Assembly (NCBI GenBank): GCA_963764465.1
Contig: CAVXSO010000004.1
Span: forward strand, 124,001 to 188,000
Length of the DNA stretch: 64,000 nt
Direction: 5' to 3'
Source: JAJXXT01 sp963764465
GTDB lineage: Bacteria > Pseudomonadota > Alphaproteobacteria > Acetobacterales > Acetobacteraceae
Of the stretch, positions 10,251-22,110 are shown piece after piece. The translations under genes were made by a program, and so were the position numbers. The notes below the pieces were generated by a model. The model was not told the origin of the DNA, ran no database searches, and saw nothing but the letters and a program-made list of their open reading frames with translations. The first letter of the stretch is position 1. Each line of letters starts with the position of its first letter.

Positions 10251-10715
10251 GACAACACGTCGCTCACCGTTGCCGGGTCGGTCTCGGTCGGTAACAGCCG
10301 CACGATCGCGCTCGCGGATAACGCCCTGGCATTTGCGGCGGGCGGCGCGCTCTCGGCGCCAAACGGTCTGGTGGAGATCGGTCCCACGGGTTCCGGCGTG
10401 TCGGTGCTGCTGGCCTTTCCTGGATTCCCGGGGATCATCACGCCGGGCGATCTCGGTGCGATCACGGCGGGGACGCTGCGGCTGGGTGCCACCGATATCT
10501 CGACGGCGGTCGCCGCGACCATGGTCGCGGCTGGCCCGGTGAACGCGACCAGGATCGGGACGCTGGAGCTGGATGCCGCCGGCGGGGTGGTGATCAATCA
10601 AAACCTGTCGCTTGCCGCGGGCGGAACGCTTGTGGGCACGATGGGCAGCCTGGTCCTCGGCGCCACCGGCAACTTCATCCCCTCTCTCGGCTCGCTGGAC
10701 GCCGGCACGGGTGGT
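10251..10715 (+). repeat. Diverged internal repeat, copy 2 (inside tpsA)
   Basis: This is the partner of 9186-9650 (offset 1065 bp). It runs directly into copy 2 of the 621-bp repeat, so the exoprotein stalk was built by successive in-frame duplications. Confidence 0.8.
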
Positions 10716-11307
10716 GTGACGCTGAGCGACGGGACGGCGCTGACGCTCGCGGGACCGTTGCGGGCTGGCAATGTTGTCGTGTCGGACCAGGCGTCGGGGA
10801 CGGCGATCACGCTGAGCGGCGGTGTGGGTGCCACGGGCTCGCTGTCGCTGTCGGCGCCGAACGGGGGGATCGCGCAGACGGGCGGGGTGATCTCGGCTGG
10901 CACGCTGCTGGTTCCGTCGGCGGGCGGGGACGTGGTGCTGGGCGGCTCGGCCAACGCGATCCAGCATGTGGGCGAGGTGCTGGCGCCCGGGTTCGGGGTG
11001 ACGCTTGGCGGCAGCGTGGATCCGCAGATCGCGGGGCTGGTGTCGGCGGCGAACATTTCGGTTGCGAACAGTGGCGCGGGCGGCATCACGGTAACGGGCA
11101 CGCTGGCCGCCAACGCGACGAGCGGGACGATCGACCTGTCGGCGGCGGGCGGCGGGGTGAGTGCGGGGAGCGGCACGCTGATCGCATCGACGCTGACGAG
11201 TTCGGCGGGCATCGGCGGCACGGCGGACCTGTCGGGCGGCGCCAACACGATCGCGGCGCTGGGCGACCTCGCGGTGCATGGCGGCGACCTGCGCCTGCGC
11301 GACAACA
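10687..11307 (+). repeat. 621-bp direct repeat, copy 2 (inside tpsA)
   Basis: This is the near-identical partner of 8572-9192 (one difference seen). Such identity over 621 bp, while the flanks differ, points to recent duplication or gene conversion, or to a repeat that an assembler may have mishandled. Confidence 0.93.
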
Positions 11308-13239
11308 CCTCGCTGACCGTGTCGGGCGACGTGGCGGTCGATCGTGTCGTCGTGATCAACGCCAAGCCGGGCGTCGCGGTCCCTCGCCGGCTCGCGGGCG
11401 CCGGCGGCGTGACATTGGTGACGAGCGGCCCGGTCGCGGTCGCGGGCTCGCTCGATGCCGGCACCGGCGCGCTTGACGTGACGGCTTCTGGCGGGTTCAG
11501 CGAGGGCACGGGCGGCGTGGTGCGCGCGGCAACGCTGACCAGCGCCGGCGGCATCGGCGGCGCGGGTGTCTCGTTGTCCTCCGGCAACAATTCGATCCAC
11601 GCCCTCGCCAACCTCTCCGCCCCCGGCGGCATCGCCATCACAGACACGGCGCCACTCGCGCAGTCGGGCCTGGTCAGCGCGGGATCAGGCAGGATCGTGC
11701 TCAGCGACAGCGCCGTGGGCACCGCCCTCACGCTCGGGGGCAGTATCGTCGGCTCGGCGATTTCCCTCGCGAGCACTGCCGCGGGCATCGCCGGAGCGGC
11801 AATTCTGCAGCCGGTCGCAGGCGTGATGGAGGGACCAGGTGGCATCGCCGTGCCGCTTTCCGCGACGGCCACGAGCGGCGACATCACGCTGCTCGGCGCC
11901 GGGAACCGTATCGCCAGTGTCTCCGGGCACGCGACGACAGGCGCGTTCTCGCTCGTCGATATGTCGCCACTCGCCATCACCGGCGCGATCTTTGCCGGCG
12001 GCGACCTCGCCCTCGCGGACACGGCAACCGGCACCGCCATCGCGGTGGACGCGCCGCTGACCTCCGGCGGGCAGGTCGCGCTTGCATCCGGCGACGGAAC
12101 GGGTGGCGCCAACGTGCCGGCGATCGTCATCGCCAGCCACGTATCCGCGCCGGGGCTGGCGATCACCACCAGCACGCCTGGCCTCACCACCGCCGTGCTC
12201 GAAACGGCCGGCGGGGCCGTCACCGGCGGCGCGACCCTCTCGGCGGCGATCGCCAGCGGCGACATCGACCTGAGGCAGTCCGGCAACCTCATCGGCGTGA
12301 TCGGCAGCTTCCAGGCACCGAGGCAGACCCTGGCGCTGACCGACAACGCCCCGCTCGCGATCACCGGGCCGGTCACGCTCGGCAACTTCACGCTGACGGA
12401 AACCCAGCCCCTGGTGCTCGCGGGCGGGCTCGCGGTCGCCAACACCTGGAAAATCGCGAGCTCGAGCACGATCCGCCATGTCTCGGGCGGGCTCGCGGCC
12501 GGCACCATCACCGGCTCGGCGGTCGAACTCGCCGATTTTGGCACCGGCGACCTCGTCGGCACGCTCGGCCCCTTCATCATGTCGGGCAGCACGCTGTCGC
12601 TGAGCAACGCCCAACCGCTCGCGATCCAGGGACCGATCGTCGCCAGCTACCTCGCCATCAACGCGGTGGGCCAGGTGACGGTCGCCGGCAACATCCAGAC
12701 CAACGGCCTGCCCGTCGCCCAGCAGACCCTGCCGCAACCCGCCAGCCCCGGCAGCTATATCGGTGTCACCGGCCCGAACGCGGTGATCTACCAGATGGGC
12801 CAGACCACGGTGTCGCCCAACGGCGCGCCAGTTGCCACTCTGCGGCTGCAATTGCCGCTCACCGGTGGCAGGGTCGTGCTGTCAAACCTGCAGGGGCCGG
12901 CGCTGAACCTCGTACTCGGAATCCAGGGCGGCACGGCCACCGGCAACCTCAACGTCGCCGGGCTGACGGTGATCGGCGGCAGCGGCAGCGCCAAGCTCTC
13001 CGGCAGCGTTGGGTCACTCTTCGGCATCACGGCGGCGCAGAATTCGAAGATCGTGCCCTCGCCGAACGGCAACTACACGCTCAACAACTGTCCCATCCAG
13101 GCGGTTTCCTGCGTGGTCCTGCCGATTTCGCTTGTCATACCGTCGAACCCGTTGAACGGTCTCGCCCTGGCCGTGGCACCACCGCCGAACAACGATCTGG
13201 ATATCCTGCTTCCGGGCATCGCGCGGGAGGACTACTGAA

Positions 13240-16200
13240 ATGCGCCCAGTCCACCATTGGCGCGGCTTCGCCGCCGCCCTGGTCCTTATCCCGGCCCTCG
13301 CCGGCTGCACGAAGCCGCCGGCGGCGGCCTACGTCGCCGGCACCACCGCGCCGGGAGGCAACGTGGGCGGACTCGCGCTGGGCCACAACACCGCCAACGA
13401 GGCATGCACGCTGCTGCGCAACGGTGCCTCGGGCGCGGTCTATTGCGGCGCGTGGCAGCAACCCAGCGCGCAGGTCGCGGCGGCCGGCGCCGTGAGCCCG
13501 GCGGCGCTGCCCGGCCTGGCCGCCGGCAGCAGCTGGCGCACGGGACTGGAGAGCCGCTACCGCTGCGGCCCGCCAACGGCGACGACCATCCTTGGCGGCG
13601 CCCCGGTGGAGCTGCTGCAATGCACGCAGCGGATTGGCGGCTGGCCCCATGTCGCCCTGGTGGCCTCCATCGACGGGCAGGGATGGTACGCGGACGGGGT
13701 GCTGCCCGCGCTGCCTGCCATGGAACGCGCGGTGGGCGTGATGGCCGGACGCATCAGCCCCAGCGCCGCGAGTGCCTCCGTCACCTCCGGCGCGGACCAG
13801 CTGCTGGCGAGCCGCCTCGCCGCGCAAGCGTTCAGCTCGGGCGACGTCGGCCAGTACGACCAGCTGATGAGTGTCGCGGCGCAGGCCAATGCCGCGGAGA
13901 ATTTCGCCGGCGCCGAGGCTGCGTACCGCGCGGCGCTGGCACTGCAACGAAAGGCACTCGGGCCGGAAAACCCGGATACCGCGCTCACGCTCATGGATCT
14001 GGCCCTGCAGGTCTCCAACCAGGGCCGCTTCCCGGAGGCGGACACGCTCTTCGCGCAGGCCGCCGCGCTTGCGCCGCGCGCCTCCGATCCCGCGACCATC
14101 GCGCGCCTCAACCATTACGAGGCGCTGCACGAGCTCAACCAGGGGCACCTGCAGACGGCACTGAGGCTGCTGCGCACGGCCGGCGCGGACTATGCTCAGC
14201 AACTGCCGCCGGCGGTGCTGAACGCCAGGCCGGCGCCCGATACCGCGGGCTCGGTCTTCGCCGGGCCCGGCGCGGATACCGGGCGGCTCATTCCCAACCG
14301 CGGCCTGCTGACCGATTTTGCGACCCGCAGCAGCCTGCTGGGGCTGATCGAGGTCCGCCGCTATGAATCCATCGTGCTGCGGCGGCTCGGGCAGCGTGAC
14401 GCGAGCATCGCGGCGCTGCGTTCGGCCGAGACGCTCGCGGCGGGCAACGGCGTGACGCAGCCGGTGCTCATGGCGCGGCTGACGCGCACCTCCGCCACGG
14501 ATCTCGGCGCCGCGGGCGACCACGGTCCGGCGGCGAGCGCCTATGGTGCCGCGGCCGTTGCCTACGAACAGGCGATCCCGGACAGCCGCCCTGTCGCCGA
14601 GACGGAACTGCTGCACGCGGGCCAGCTGGTCGATGCCGGCGAACCCGGCGCCGCGCTCGGCCTGTGCCGGCGCGCCTTCACCCTGCTGCGCCAGATCAAG
14701 CTCGGCACCAGCGCAACCCTGATCAACCCCTGCCTCGATGCCTATGCCGCGAACGCGGCCAATGGGCCGGCCGGCGGTGCCGGTGACCAGGCCCTGCTCA
14801 CGGAGATGTTCGAGGCCAGCCAGCTCGCCCAGGGCAGCGTGACCAGCACCGAAATCGCGCAGGCCACCGCGCGGCTCGCGGCCAACGCGCATGACCCGAA
14901 AGTGGGTGCCGCGATCCGCGCGCGGCAGGACGCCGCACAGGCGCTCGGCGATCTCTACCGCGAGCGCGACCGCCTCATTCAGCTCACTGGCCAGGCCACC
15001 GCCTCGACCGAGCTCGACGCGCGCATCGCCAAGGCGCGGAACAACCTCGCCAACGCGGACGCGGCGCTGCAGGCGGCGGCTCCGAATTACGGCCAGCTCG
15101 TCCAGCAGGTGGCAACCGCCAGGCAGGTCTTCGCCGCACTGCGCCCGGGCGAGGCCTTTGTCGATACCGTGCTGGGTCCGAAACACGGCTGGTCGTTCCT
15201 GCTGCGCAACGGCACCATCCACGTGGCGCGCATCCCCGGCGGCATGCCGCGCATGAGCGAGCTGGTGAAGCGCATCCGTGCCAGCATCGAGACGGAAAGC
15301 ACCACGCTGCCGCCCTTCGACGTCGCGGACGCCCACGCGCTGTACCAGGACGTGTTCGGCGGCTTCGGCAAGGCGTTCGACGGCACCGAGCGCCTGGTGG
15401 TGGCACCCGCGGGGCCGCTGCTCTCGCTGCCCTTCGCGCTGCTGCTCACCAAGCCCGGCGACGCCAACAACCTCGCGAGGGCACCGTGGCTGATCCGCGA
15501 GATGACGGTGGCGCACGTACCGGCGGCGGCGAATTTCGTATCGCTGCGCCAAGTGGCCGGAACCTCGCGCGCGACGCAGCCCTGGTTTGGCTTCGGCGAT
15601 TTCCACCCGGTGACACTGGCGCAGGCGCGCGCGACCTTCGGCCCGCGCTGCGGCGACAGCGCGCAGCTCTTCGCCGACCTGCCGCCGCTGCCCTTCGCCG
15701 CGCGTGAGCTCGCCGCCGCGCAGGCGCTGATGGGAGCGGCACGCCAGGATGAGCTGCTCGGCCCCGCCTTCACCGCCACCGCGGTCGAGAAGCTGCCGCT
15801 CGACCAGTACCGCGTCCTGCATTTCGCAACCCACGCGCTGCTGCCCACGGACCTCGCCTGCCAGAACGAGCCGGCGATCGTGACCTCGGCCCCGGCAGGC
15901 GCGAAGAACGCGTCCGGTGCGCTGCTGACCGCCTCCGACGTGACGGGCCTGCACCTCGATGCCAACGCGGTGATCCTCTCGGCCTGCAACACCGGCGGCC
16001 CCTCCGGCGGGCAGGCGGGCGAGAGCCTCTCCGGCCTCGCGCGTGCGTTCTTCTATGCCGGCGCGCGGGCGCTGGTGGTGACGCACTGGTCGGTGAACGA
16101 CCAGACCGCCGCCTATCTCATCGCCGATACCTTGTCGCGCTACGCATCGCGGCCCTCGGCGGGCCTTGGCGGTGCGCTGCGCTCGGCCGAGCTGGCGATG

Positions 16201-16341
16201 ATCAATGGCGCGGGCAAGGACCTGCCGGCGGCATTATCGCACCCGTTCTACTGGGCGCCCTTCGCACTCATCGGCGATGGCGGCGGCGAGGGCGGTCGCA
16301 GCGCCGCCCTCCCTCCCGCGAGCGGCAAGGCGCCGCTATAG
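13240..16341 (+). CDS. CHAT-domain protease-like lipoprotein with TPR region
   Basis: A 1033-residue predicted lipoprotein: the N-terminal signal ends in the lipobox LAGC (about residues 20-24), so the protein should be anchored in a membrane and face the periplasm. Residues of about 200-600 contain TPR-like helices (for example FAGAEAAYRAALALQRKALG). The C-terminal 330 or so residues form a CHAT caspase-like domain. The proposed dyad is H865 in LHFATHALL and C916 in ILSACNTGG, followed by ESLSGLARAFFYAGARALVVTHWSVND. CHAT proteins are clan CD cysteine peptidases. The gene starts 1 bp after the tpsA stop, so it is expressed with the secretion system and could process or sense the exoprotein; that role is inference. 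Confidence 0.88.
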   Translation: MRPVHHWRGFAAALVLIPALAGCTKPPAAAYVAGTTAPGGNVGGLALGHNTANEACTLLRNGASGAVYCGAWQQPSAQVAAAGAVSPAALPGLAAGSSWRTGLESRYRCGPPTATTILGGAPVELLQCTQRIGGWPHVALVASIDGQGWYADGVLPALPAMERAVGVMAGRISPSAASASVTSGADQLLASRLAAQAFSSGDVGQYDQLMSVAAQANAAENFAGAEAAYRAALALQRKALGPENPDTALTLMDLALQVSNQGRFPEADTLFAQAAALAPRASDPATIARLNHYEALHELNQGHLQTALRLLRTAGADYAQQLPPAVLNARPAPDTAGSVFAGPGADTGRLIPNRGLLTDFATRSSLLGLIEVRRYESIVLRRLGQRDASIAALRSAETLAAGNGVTQPVLMARLTRTSATDLGAAGDHGPAASAYGAAAVAYEQAIPDSRPVAETELLHAGQLVDAGEPGAALGLCRRAFTLLRQIKLGTSATLINPCLDAYAANAANGPAGGAGDQALLTEMFEASQLAQGSVTSTEIAQATARLAANAHDPKVGAAIRARQDAAQALGDLYRERDRLIQLTGQATASTELDARIAKARNNLANADAALQAAAPNYGQLVQQVATARQVFAALRPGEAFVDTVLGPKHGWSFLLRNGTIHVARIPGGMPRMSELVKRIRASIETESTTLPPFDVADAHALYQDVFGGFGKAFDGTERLVVAPAGPLLSLPFALLLTKPGDANNLARAPWLIREMTVAHVPAAANFVSLRQVAGTSRATQPWFGFGDFHPVTLAQARATFGPRCGDSAQLFADLPPLPFAARELAAAQALMGAARQDELLGPAFTATAVEKLPLDQYRVLHFATHALLPTDLACQNEPAIVTSAPAGAKNASGALLTASDVTGLHLDANAVILSACNTGGPSGGQAGESLSGLARAFFYAGARALVVTHWSVNDQTAAYLIADTLSRYASRPSAGLGGALRSAELAMINGAGKDLPAALSHPFYWAPFALIGDGGGEGGRSAALPPASGKAPL

Positions 16342-16399
16342 TCGGGGCTGGCCAGGCGCAATTGCGCCCGGCGCAACTGGGGCGGCGGGAACGGACGGC

Positions 16400-18577
<2,178 letters not shown>

Positions 18578-18736
18578 CCCCCGGCGCGTCCGGGCCTTTC
18601 GCGGCGTTCCAGGTCTGCGCCGACCCCGGCGCGCGCACCCATCGGTGCCCGCGCGCGTTTTCCAGGGCAAGAGACCCCGGACGGCCCTATCCCGCTGGGG
18701 GCTACCCTGGCAGCAACGCTATGCGGAGCAGGAAAT

Positions 18737-18762
18737 CCGGCCGGATGATCCTGTCCGGCCGG
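18737..18762 (-). terminator. Possible terminator of the OmpA-domain gene
   Basis: Nine-base stem CCGGCCGGA and TCCGGCCGG with an 8-base loop lies 8 bp beyond the OmpA-domain gene stop. On the minus strand it is followed by ATTTCC, a weak T-tract. It also lies about 160 bp after the kinase gene on the opposite strand, so it may act in both directions. Confidence 0.5.
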
Positions 18763-18770
18763 CTATTGCG

Positions 18771-19403
18771 CTAGCTGCCGAGATTGGTGATCTGCACCCG
18801 GCGGTTGCGCGGCTCTGGCGTCTGCGGGGGCGTCGGCACCAGCAGGCCCTGCTCGCCGCGGCCTACCGCCTCCAGCCGCGAGGACGGGATAGAGAACTTG
18901 CTCTCGAGGTACTGCGTCACGGCATCCGCACGTTGTTGTGACAGCGCAAGGTTATACGTGCTCGAACCCACCGTGTCGGTGTGGCCGGCGATGCGGAAGC
19001 GGTAGCCCTTCAGCTCCTCGGACGTGAGCGCGGTGCCGAGCTGGTCCAGCGTCTTGATCGCCGACGGCGTGAGGGCGGCGGAGCCATTGGCGAACTGCAC
19101 CGAGAGATTGACGGAGGGCCCGCCCGCCGGCTGGCTCGCGACACTCACGCCCGCCGGCGTCGCGGCGGTTGCCGGTGCGGCGGGCGCGGGCGCGGGCGCG
19201 GGCATCGCCGCCGGTGTCGCGGATGACGCCGGGGCGGGGGGCGGCGAGCCGGCGGGGCGGATGCCACGCGTCGTGCCCGAGATGTTCCCTGTCGGCCGCA
19301 GCGCCTTGATGATCTGGCCCGCGTCCGGATTGGATTGTGCGTGGGCTCCGGCGGCGAGGCCGATCACGACGGCGGCGGTGAGGGCGGTGAAAAGCTTCGC
19401 CAT
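18771..19403 (-). CDS. OmpA-family peptidoglycan-binding protein
   Basis: A 210-residue exported protein: signal peptide to AGAHA-Q, then an Ala/Pro-rich linker to about residue 95, then an OmpA C-terminal domain (about 98-208). The domain has VQFANGSAALTPSAIKTLDQLG, the peptidoglycan-binding IAGHTDTVGSSTYNLALSQQRA block and EPRNRRVQI. It should bind meso-diaminopimelate in the periplasm. It has no beta-barrel and no lipobox. It follows the T6SS methyltransferase gene by 80 bp on the same strand and may be the last gene of that transcript. TssL in this window carries its own OmpA domain, so a T6SS anchoring role would be extra and is unproven. Confidence 0.85.
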   Translation of the reverse strand: MAKLFTALTAAVVIGLAAGAHAQSNPDAGQIIKALRPTGNISGTTRGIRPAGSPPPAPASSATPAAMPAPAPAPAAPATAATPAGVSVASQPAGGPSVNLSVQFANGSAALTPSAIKTLDQLGTALTSEELKGYRFRIAGHTDTVGSSTYNLALSQQRADAVTQYLESKFSIPSSRLEAVGRGEQGLLVPTPPQTPEPRNRRVQITNLGS

Positions 19404-19483
19404 GGCGCATTTTTCCTTATCGAAGATCCAGTTGCATCATAGCAGCCGGGCGGCATCGTGTCAGCCGCGAGTCGCGCATCCTC

Positions 19484-21019
19484 TCAGGCGATGCCGAGCG
19501 AGCGCCACAACTTACCATGGCGGCGCACCGCATGCTGCATCTCCTGCGCCAGCGTCTCGATTTCGGCCTCCGGCGCGCCTGGTGGCGCTAATTCCCGCGC
19601 CCAGCGGACCGCATCGATGCTCGCGCCATCGATACCGCCGGCCGCGGCAAATCGTTCGGAGACGTAGAAATGGCCGAGCGGCACCTGCACGCCGCCGGCC
19701 AGTGCCGGAGAGGCCATGGCGCTCGGCTGGTTCAGCGTCGCCAGGCGCAGGTAGCGCCGGCCGGTGAGCGCGTTGAAGTGACGCGAGGCGGTGTTCATTG
19801 CCGCGCCGGGTCGCGCCAGCACCAGCGCCTGCCCGGATCCCACGAGCATGCCCACCACCTCCGACGGATTGCGCACATGCCCCGCCAGCGCCGGCTGGGA
19901 TACAAGCTCGCCCACGGTGCACGGCCCCTGCGCCAGGCGCTCGATGATCGGACGGTAGTAATCCTCGCTCAGCGCCGCGTTTCCCGCCGGCACGGAGACC
20001 GAATAGGCGATGTCCTCGGGCGCGGTCGCCAGCGCCAGCGTCACCGCCTCGAGGGCCGCGTCGCGCGCGGCGTTGGTAAGGCGGCGCGTGCCGCGAACAT
20101 AGATGTCGTGGCGCAGCAGGCGCTCGGTGCACGCATCCACCAGCAGCTCGCGCATCGCCAGATCGGGGAACCGCGCCTGGATGGCACGTTGGCTCTCGGT
20201 CATCATCAGGTCATTGAAGTTCGTCAACAACCTCGCGGAGCCCACGAAATCGAGCTTGGCACCGGCGAGGTCGGCAGCGACGTCGGCATGCCAGCACGGC
20301 GACCAGTGCTCGTTCATGTATTCGTGCGCGATGTACTCCGGCACGCTCTTGTCGAGCCTGGCCAGGATCTCGCCCACCAGTGGCGTCTTGGCGAGACCCC
20401 CCGCCTCCGCCGCGATCAGTTCGCGGACCAGGGCAAGGCCTGCGCGGCTCTGCTCGATGCTGCCATGGCCGAGCCGGTGCCCGGCCTCGCGTATCAGGCG
20501 CTGCAACAGCAGCGCGCCCTGCCAGCCCGGTAGCGCGTTGTAGCTGACATGCACGAGCCCGCCGGCCCGCACCCTGGCGCGCAGCAGCCGCACGATCCCC
20601 ACGCGCACCTCCGGCGCCACCCAGGACCACACGCCATGCAGGCTCGTGACATCCGCCTCCGGGATCTCCGCCAGCAACGGATCCTCGGCCAGTGTGGCGA
20701 GATCTGCCTCGAGAAATCGGATATTGCCAAGCCCCAGCTCGGCTGCGGTGCGCCGGGCGGAAGCGATATGCGCCGGGTTGAAGTCGACCGCGGTGACGCG
20801 CCAGCCTGGATTTGCGGCAGCCAGCAGCGTCGCGCCAAAGCCGTGCCCGCAGCCGAGCTCAAGGTAGCGCACCTCGTCGGTGGGTCCTGGCAGGTCAGTC
20901 TCGACACCCCGCAGCAGTGACGCGAGCGCCAGATGAACCGGCGCCTGCTCGGCGTAGTAGCCGCGCGAATAGGCAGTATCCGTGACATAGCCGGCGGACC
21001 AGTCACCCGCGGTTGTCAT
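19484..21019 (-). CDS. Class I SAM methyltransferase with regulatory domain, coupled to tssG
   Basis: A 511-residue soluble protein. The N-terminal 200 residues form a Rossmann SAM-methyltransferase fold: motif I LELGCGHGFGATLL near residue 53, the acidic end of strand 2 in VTAVDFNPAHIASA, and FLEADLATL. The middle (about 215-300) resembles the methyltransferase regulatory domain family, and the C-terminal part is helical. The ATG overlaps the tssG stop by 4 bp (ATGA), so it is translated with the T6SS baseplate genes. The substrate is unknown. It is not a standard core T6SS gene; modification of a T6SS protein or an effector is only a hypothesis. Confidence 0.82.
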   Translation of the reverse strand: MTTAGDWSAGYVTDTAYSRGYYAEQAPVHLALASLLRGVETDLPGPTDEVRYLELGCGHGFGATLLAAANPGWRVTAVDFNPAHIASARRTAAELGLGNIRFLEADLATLAEDPLLAEIPEADVTSLHGVWSWVAPEVRVGIVRLLRARVRAGGLVHVSYNALPGWQGALLLQRLIREAGHRLGHGSIEQSRAGLALVRELIAAEAGGLAKTPLVGEILARLDKSVPEYIAHEYMNEHWSPCWHADVAADLAGAKLDFVGSARLLTNFNDLMMTESQRAIQARFPDLAMRELLVDACTERLLRHDIYVRGTRRLTNAARDAALEAVTLALATAPEDIAYSVSVPAGNAALSEDYYRPIIERLAQGPCTVGELVSQPALAGHVRNPSEVVGMLVGSGQALVLARPGAAMNTASRHFNALTGRRYLRLATLNQPSAMASPALAGGVQVPLGHFYVSERFAAAGGIDGASIDAVRWARELAPPGAPEAEIETLAQEMQHAVRRHGKLWRSLGIA

Positions 21020-22110
21020 GCCAGCATTTCCTTGGCGTGCAATCCCTTGGTAAGTCGTAACGTTTCGGCTTCGACCACGGCGGCCTCGAACACCGCCTCG
21101 CTGGCGTCCGTCTCGCGGCCACGCGGCATGGGCAGCCAGGTGTTCCAGCCGAGCCGCGGCGGCGCCTCGGCGCCCGGCGAGAGCTCGAGCGGCGGCACGG
21201 CGGCGGCGGCGAGCAGGAGGTTGACGGCGAAATCCGTCTCGAGCCCGAGATAGGCGCGCACCAGCGAGACCAGCTGGCGCAGCCCCTCGCGGTCCGGCAG
21301 CAGGGCAACGAAGCCGGCGCGCTCCAGCGGGCCGATGCGCAGCACCACCCGGCCCTGGATATCCCAGGCACGCTCGCCGATCGCGGCATCGACGCCGAGC
21401 CGCCCATGCGCACCAGGCCGCGCGCCGAACGGCAGGCGCGTCTGCTCCGCCGGCGAGAGATGCAGCCACGCGCCCTCGAACTGGCGGACCTCGACCGGCC
21501 GGCCGAGCCAGTCGCCGGCCAATGCCGCCAGCCGGTCCGCCGAGCGCGGCCGCAGCGCGAAGGTGCCAGCATAGTGCAGCAGCGGATCCGTGCCGGCGGC
21601 GATGCGCTCGCGCAGATGGCTGGTACCAAAGCCGGTCAGCGCAAACAGCACCGCGGCGACCGGGTCTGCCGTCGGGGCGGCCGCGGGCTCATCCGCATCG
21701 GCCGCGGAAACGCGCAGCGCCGCCGCCTCGACCGCGCGATGCGGGCGATACTTGATGCCGGCCCTCGCGAAATGTCCCACCAGGCGCTGCGCCAGCAGGT
21801 CGAGGAATGCCATGAAGGCCGGCGAACGATGGCGCAGTGTCGTGGACAGCGCCTCCGCATAGTAGCGCGGCAGCACGCCCATCGCGCCTGCCAGCGTCAT
21901 CACGGGGGTCGCAAGGCGCGGCGTCTCCTCCTCGATCTCCACCCGGGTGACCTCGGCCGCGGGGAAGGCAAGGCTGGACGTGGCGCGGAAGGCGATGGCA
22001 TCGGCCGGGCTGTCGCTACGCTTGCGCAACATCAGCAGTCGCGCCGCGGCATCGAAGGTAAAGCGCCACGGCGCGCGTGCGAGGCGCGCGAGGGGCGAAC
22101 CGGGCGTCAA
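21016..22110 (-). CDS. tssG: T6SS baseplate protein TssG
   Basis: TssG (VasB/ImpH) forms the baseplate wedge with TssE, TssF and TssK under the contractile tail. The 364-residue length fits the family. The N-terminal APWRFTFDAAARLL and the middle LFALTGFGTSHLRERI...LLHYAGTFALRPRSADRLAALAGDWLG are characteristic. I assign a TTG start at 22110 that overlaps the tssF stop (TTGA), because the family begins only about ten residues before the PWRF block and no ATG is available there. The N-terminal extension that a more distant start would add is an Arg/Ala-rich read of tssF in another frame. Confidence 0.85.
   Translation of the reverse strand: MTPGSPLARLARAPWRFTFDAAARLLMLRKRSDSPADAIAFRATSSLAFPAAEVTRVEIEEETPRLATPVMTLAGAMGVLPRYYAEALSTTLRHRSPAFMAFLDLLAQRLVGHFARAGIKYRPHRAVEAAALRVSAADADEPAAAPTADPVAAVLFALTGFGTSHLRERIAAGTDPLLHYAGTFALRPRSADRLAALAGDWLGRPVEVRQFEGAWLHLSPAEQTRLPFGARPGAHGRLGVDAAIGERAWDIQGRVVLRIGPLERAGFVALLPDREGLRQLVSLVRAYLGLETDFAVNLLLAAAAVPPLELSPGAEAPPRLGWNTWLPMPRGRETDASEAVFEAAVVEAETLRLTKGLHAKEMLA

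Larger units (their letters stand above)
6134..13238 (+). pseudogene. Filamentous haemagglutinin-like TpsA, frameshifted
   Basis: Secreted exoprotein partner of the upstream TpsB; likely an adhesin or beta-helical surface fibre. The 5' part (ATG 6134, AAGGGG ribosome site 7 bp before) encodes a signal peptide ending APPALAQG and a haemagglutination-activity (TPS) domain with NTLTIQQS, INWQSFSVG, SSNGNVVIANQSGIVFTNGA and DVNALVAS. The frame then slips at about 7382: removing one G from CTCGGCC restores continuity as VLASMRTDFAGYAEARGG, a normal family sequence. Joined 6134-7381 plus 7383-13238 gives about 2367 residues of Gly/Ser/Thr-rich beta-helix repeats and a C-terminal NNCPIQAVSC motif typical of alphaproteobacterial members. 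The upstream frame stays open to 9928 but becomes Arg/His-rich nonsense. It is either a true pseudogene, a phase-variable gene or a sequencing error. The CHAT gene starts 1 bp after the stop. Confidence 0.85.

Noticed and set aside
7598..11600. Very long minus-strand open frames (999 and 1109 codons) opposite tpsA
   Set aside because: They are by-products of high GC and repeated codons; the translations are Pro/Ser/Ala or Arg/His rich without domains, and the plus frame has a clear TpsA pattern.
13135..16086. Minus-strand open frame of 983 codons opposite the CHAT gene
   Set aside because: The opposite strand encodes an intact lipoprotein signal, TPR helices and CHAT dyad; this frame shows only GC-driven composition.
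18578..18770. Possible small gene between the kinase and OmpA-domain genes
   Set aside because: No frame shows a start with a ribosome site or plausible protein; the only structure is the inverted repeat noted as a possible terminator.
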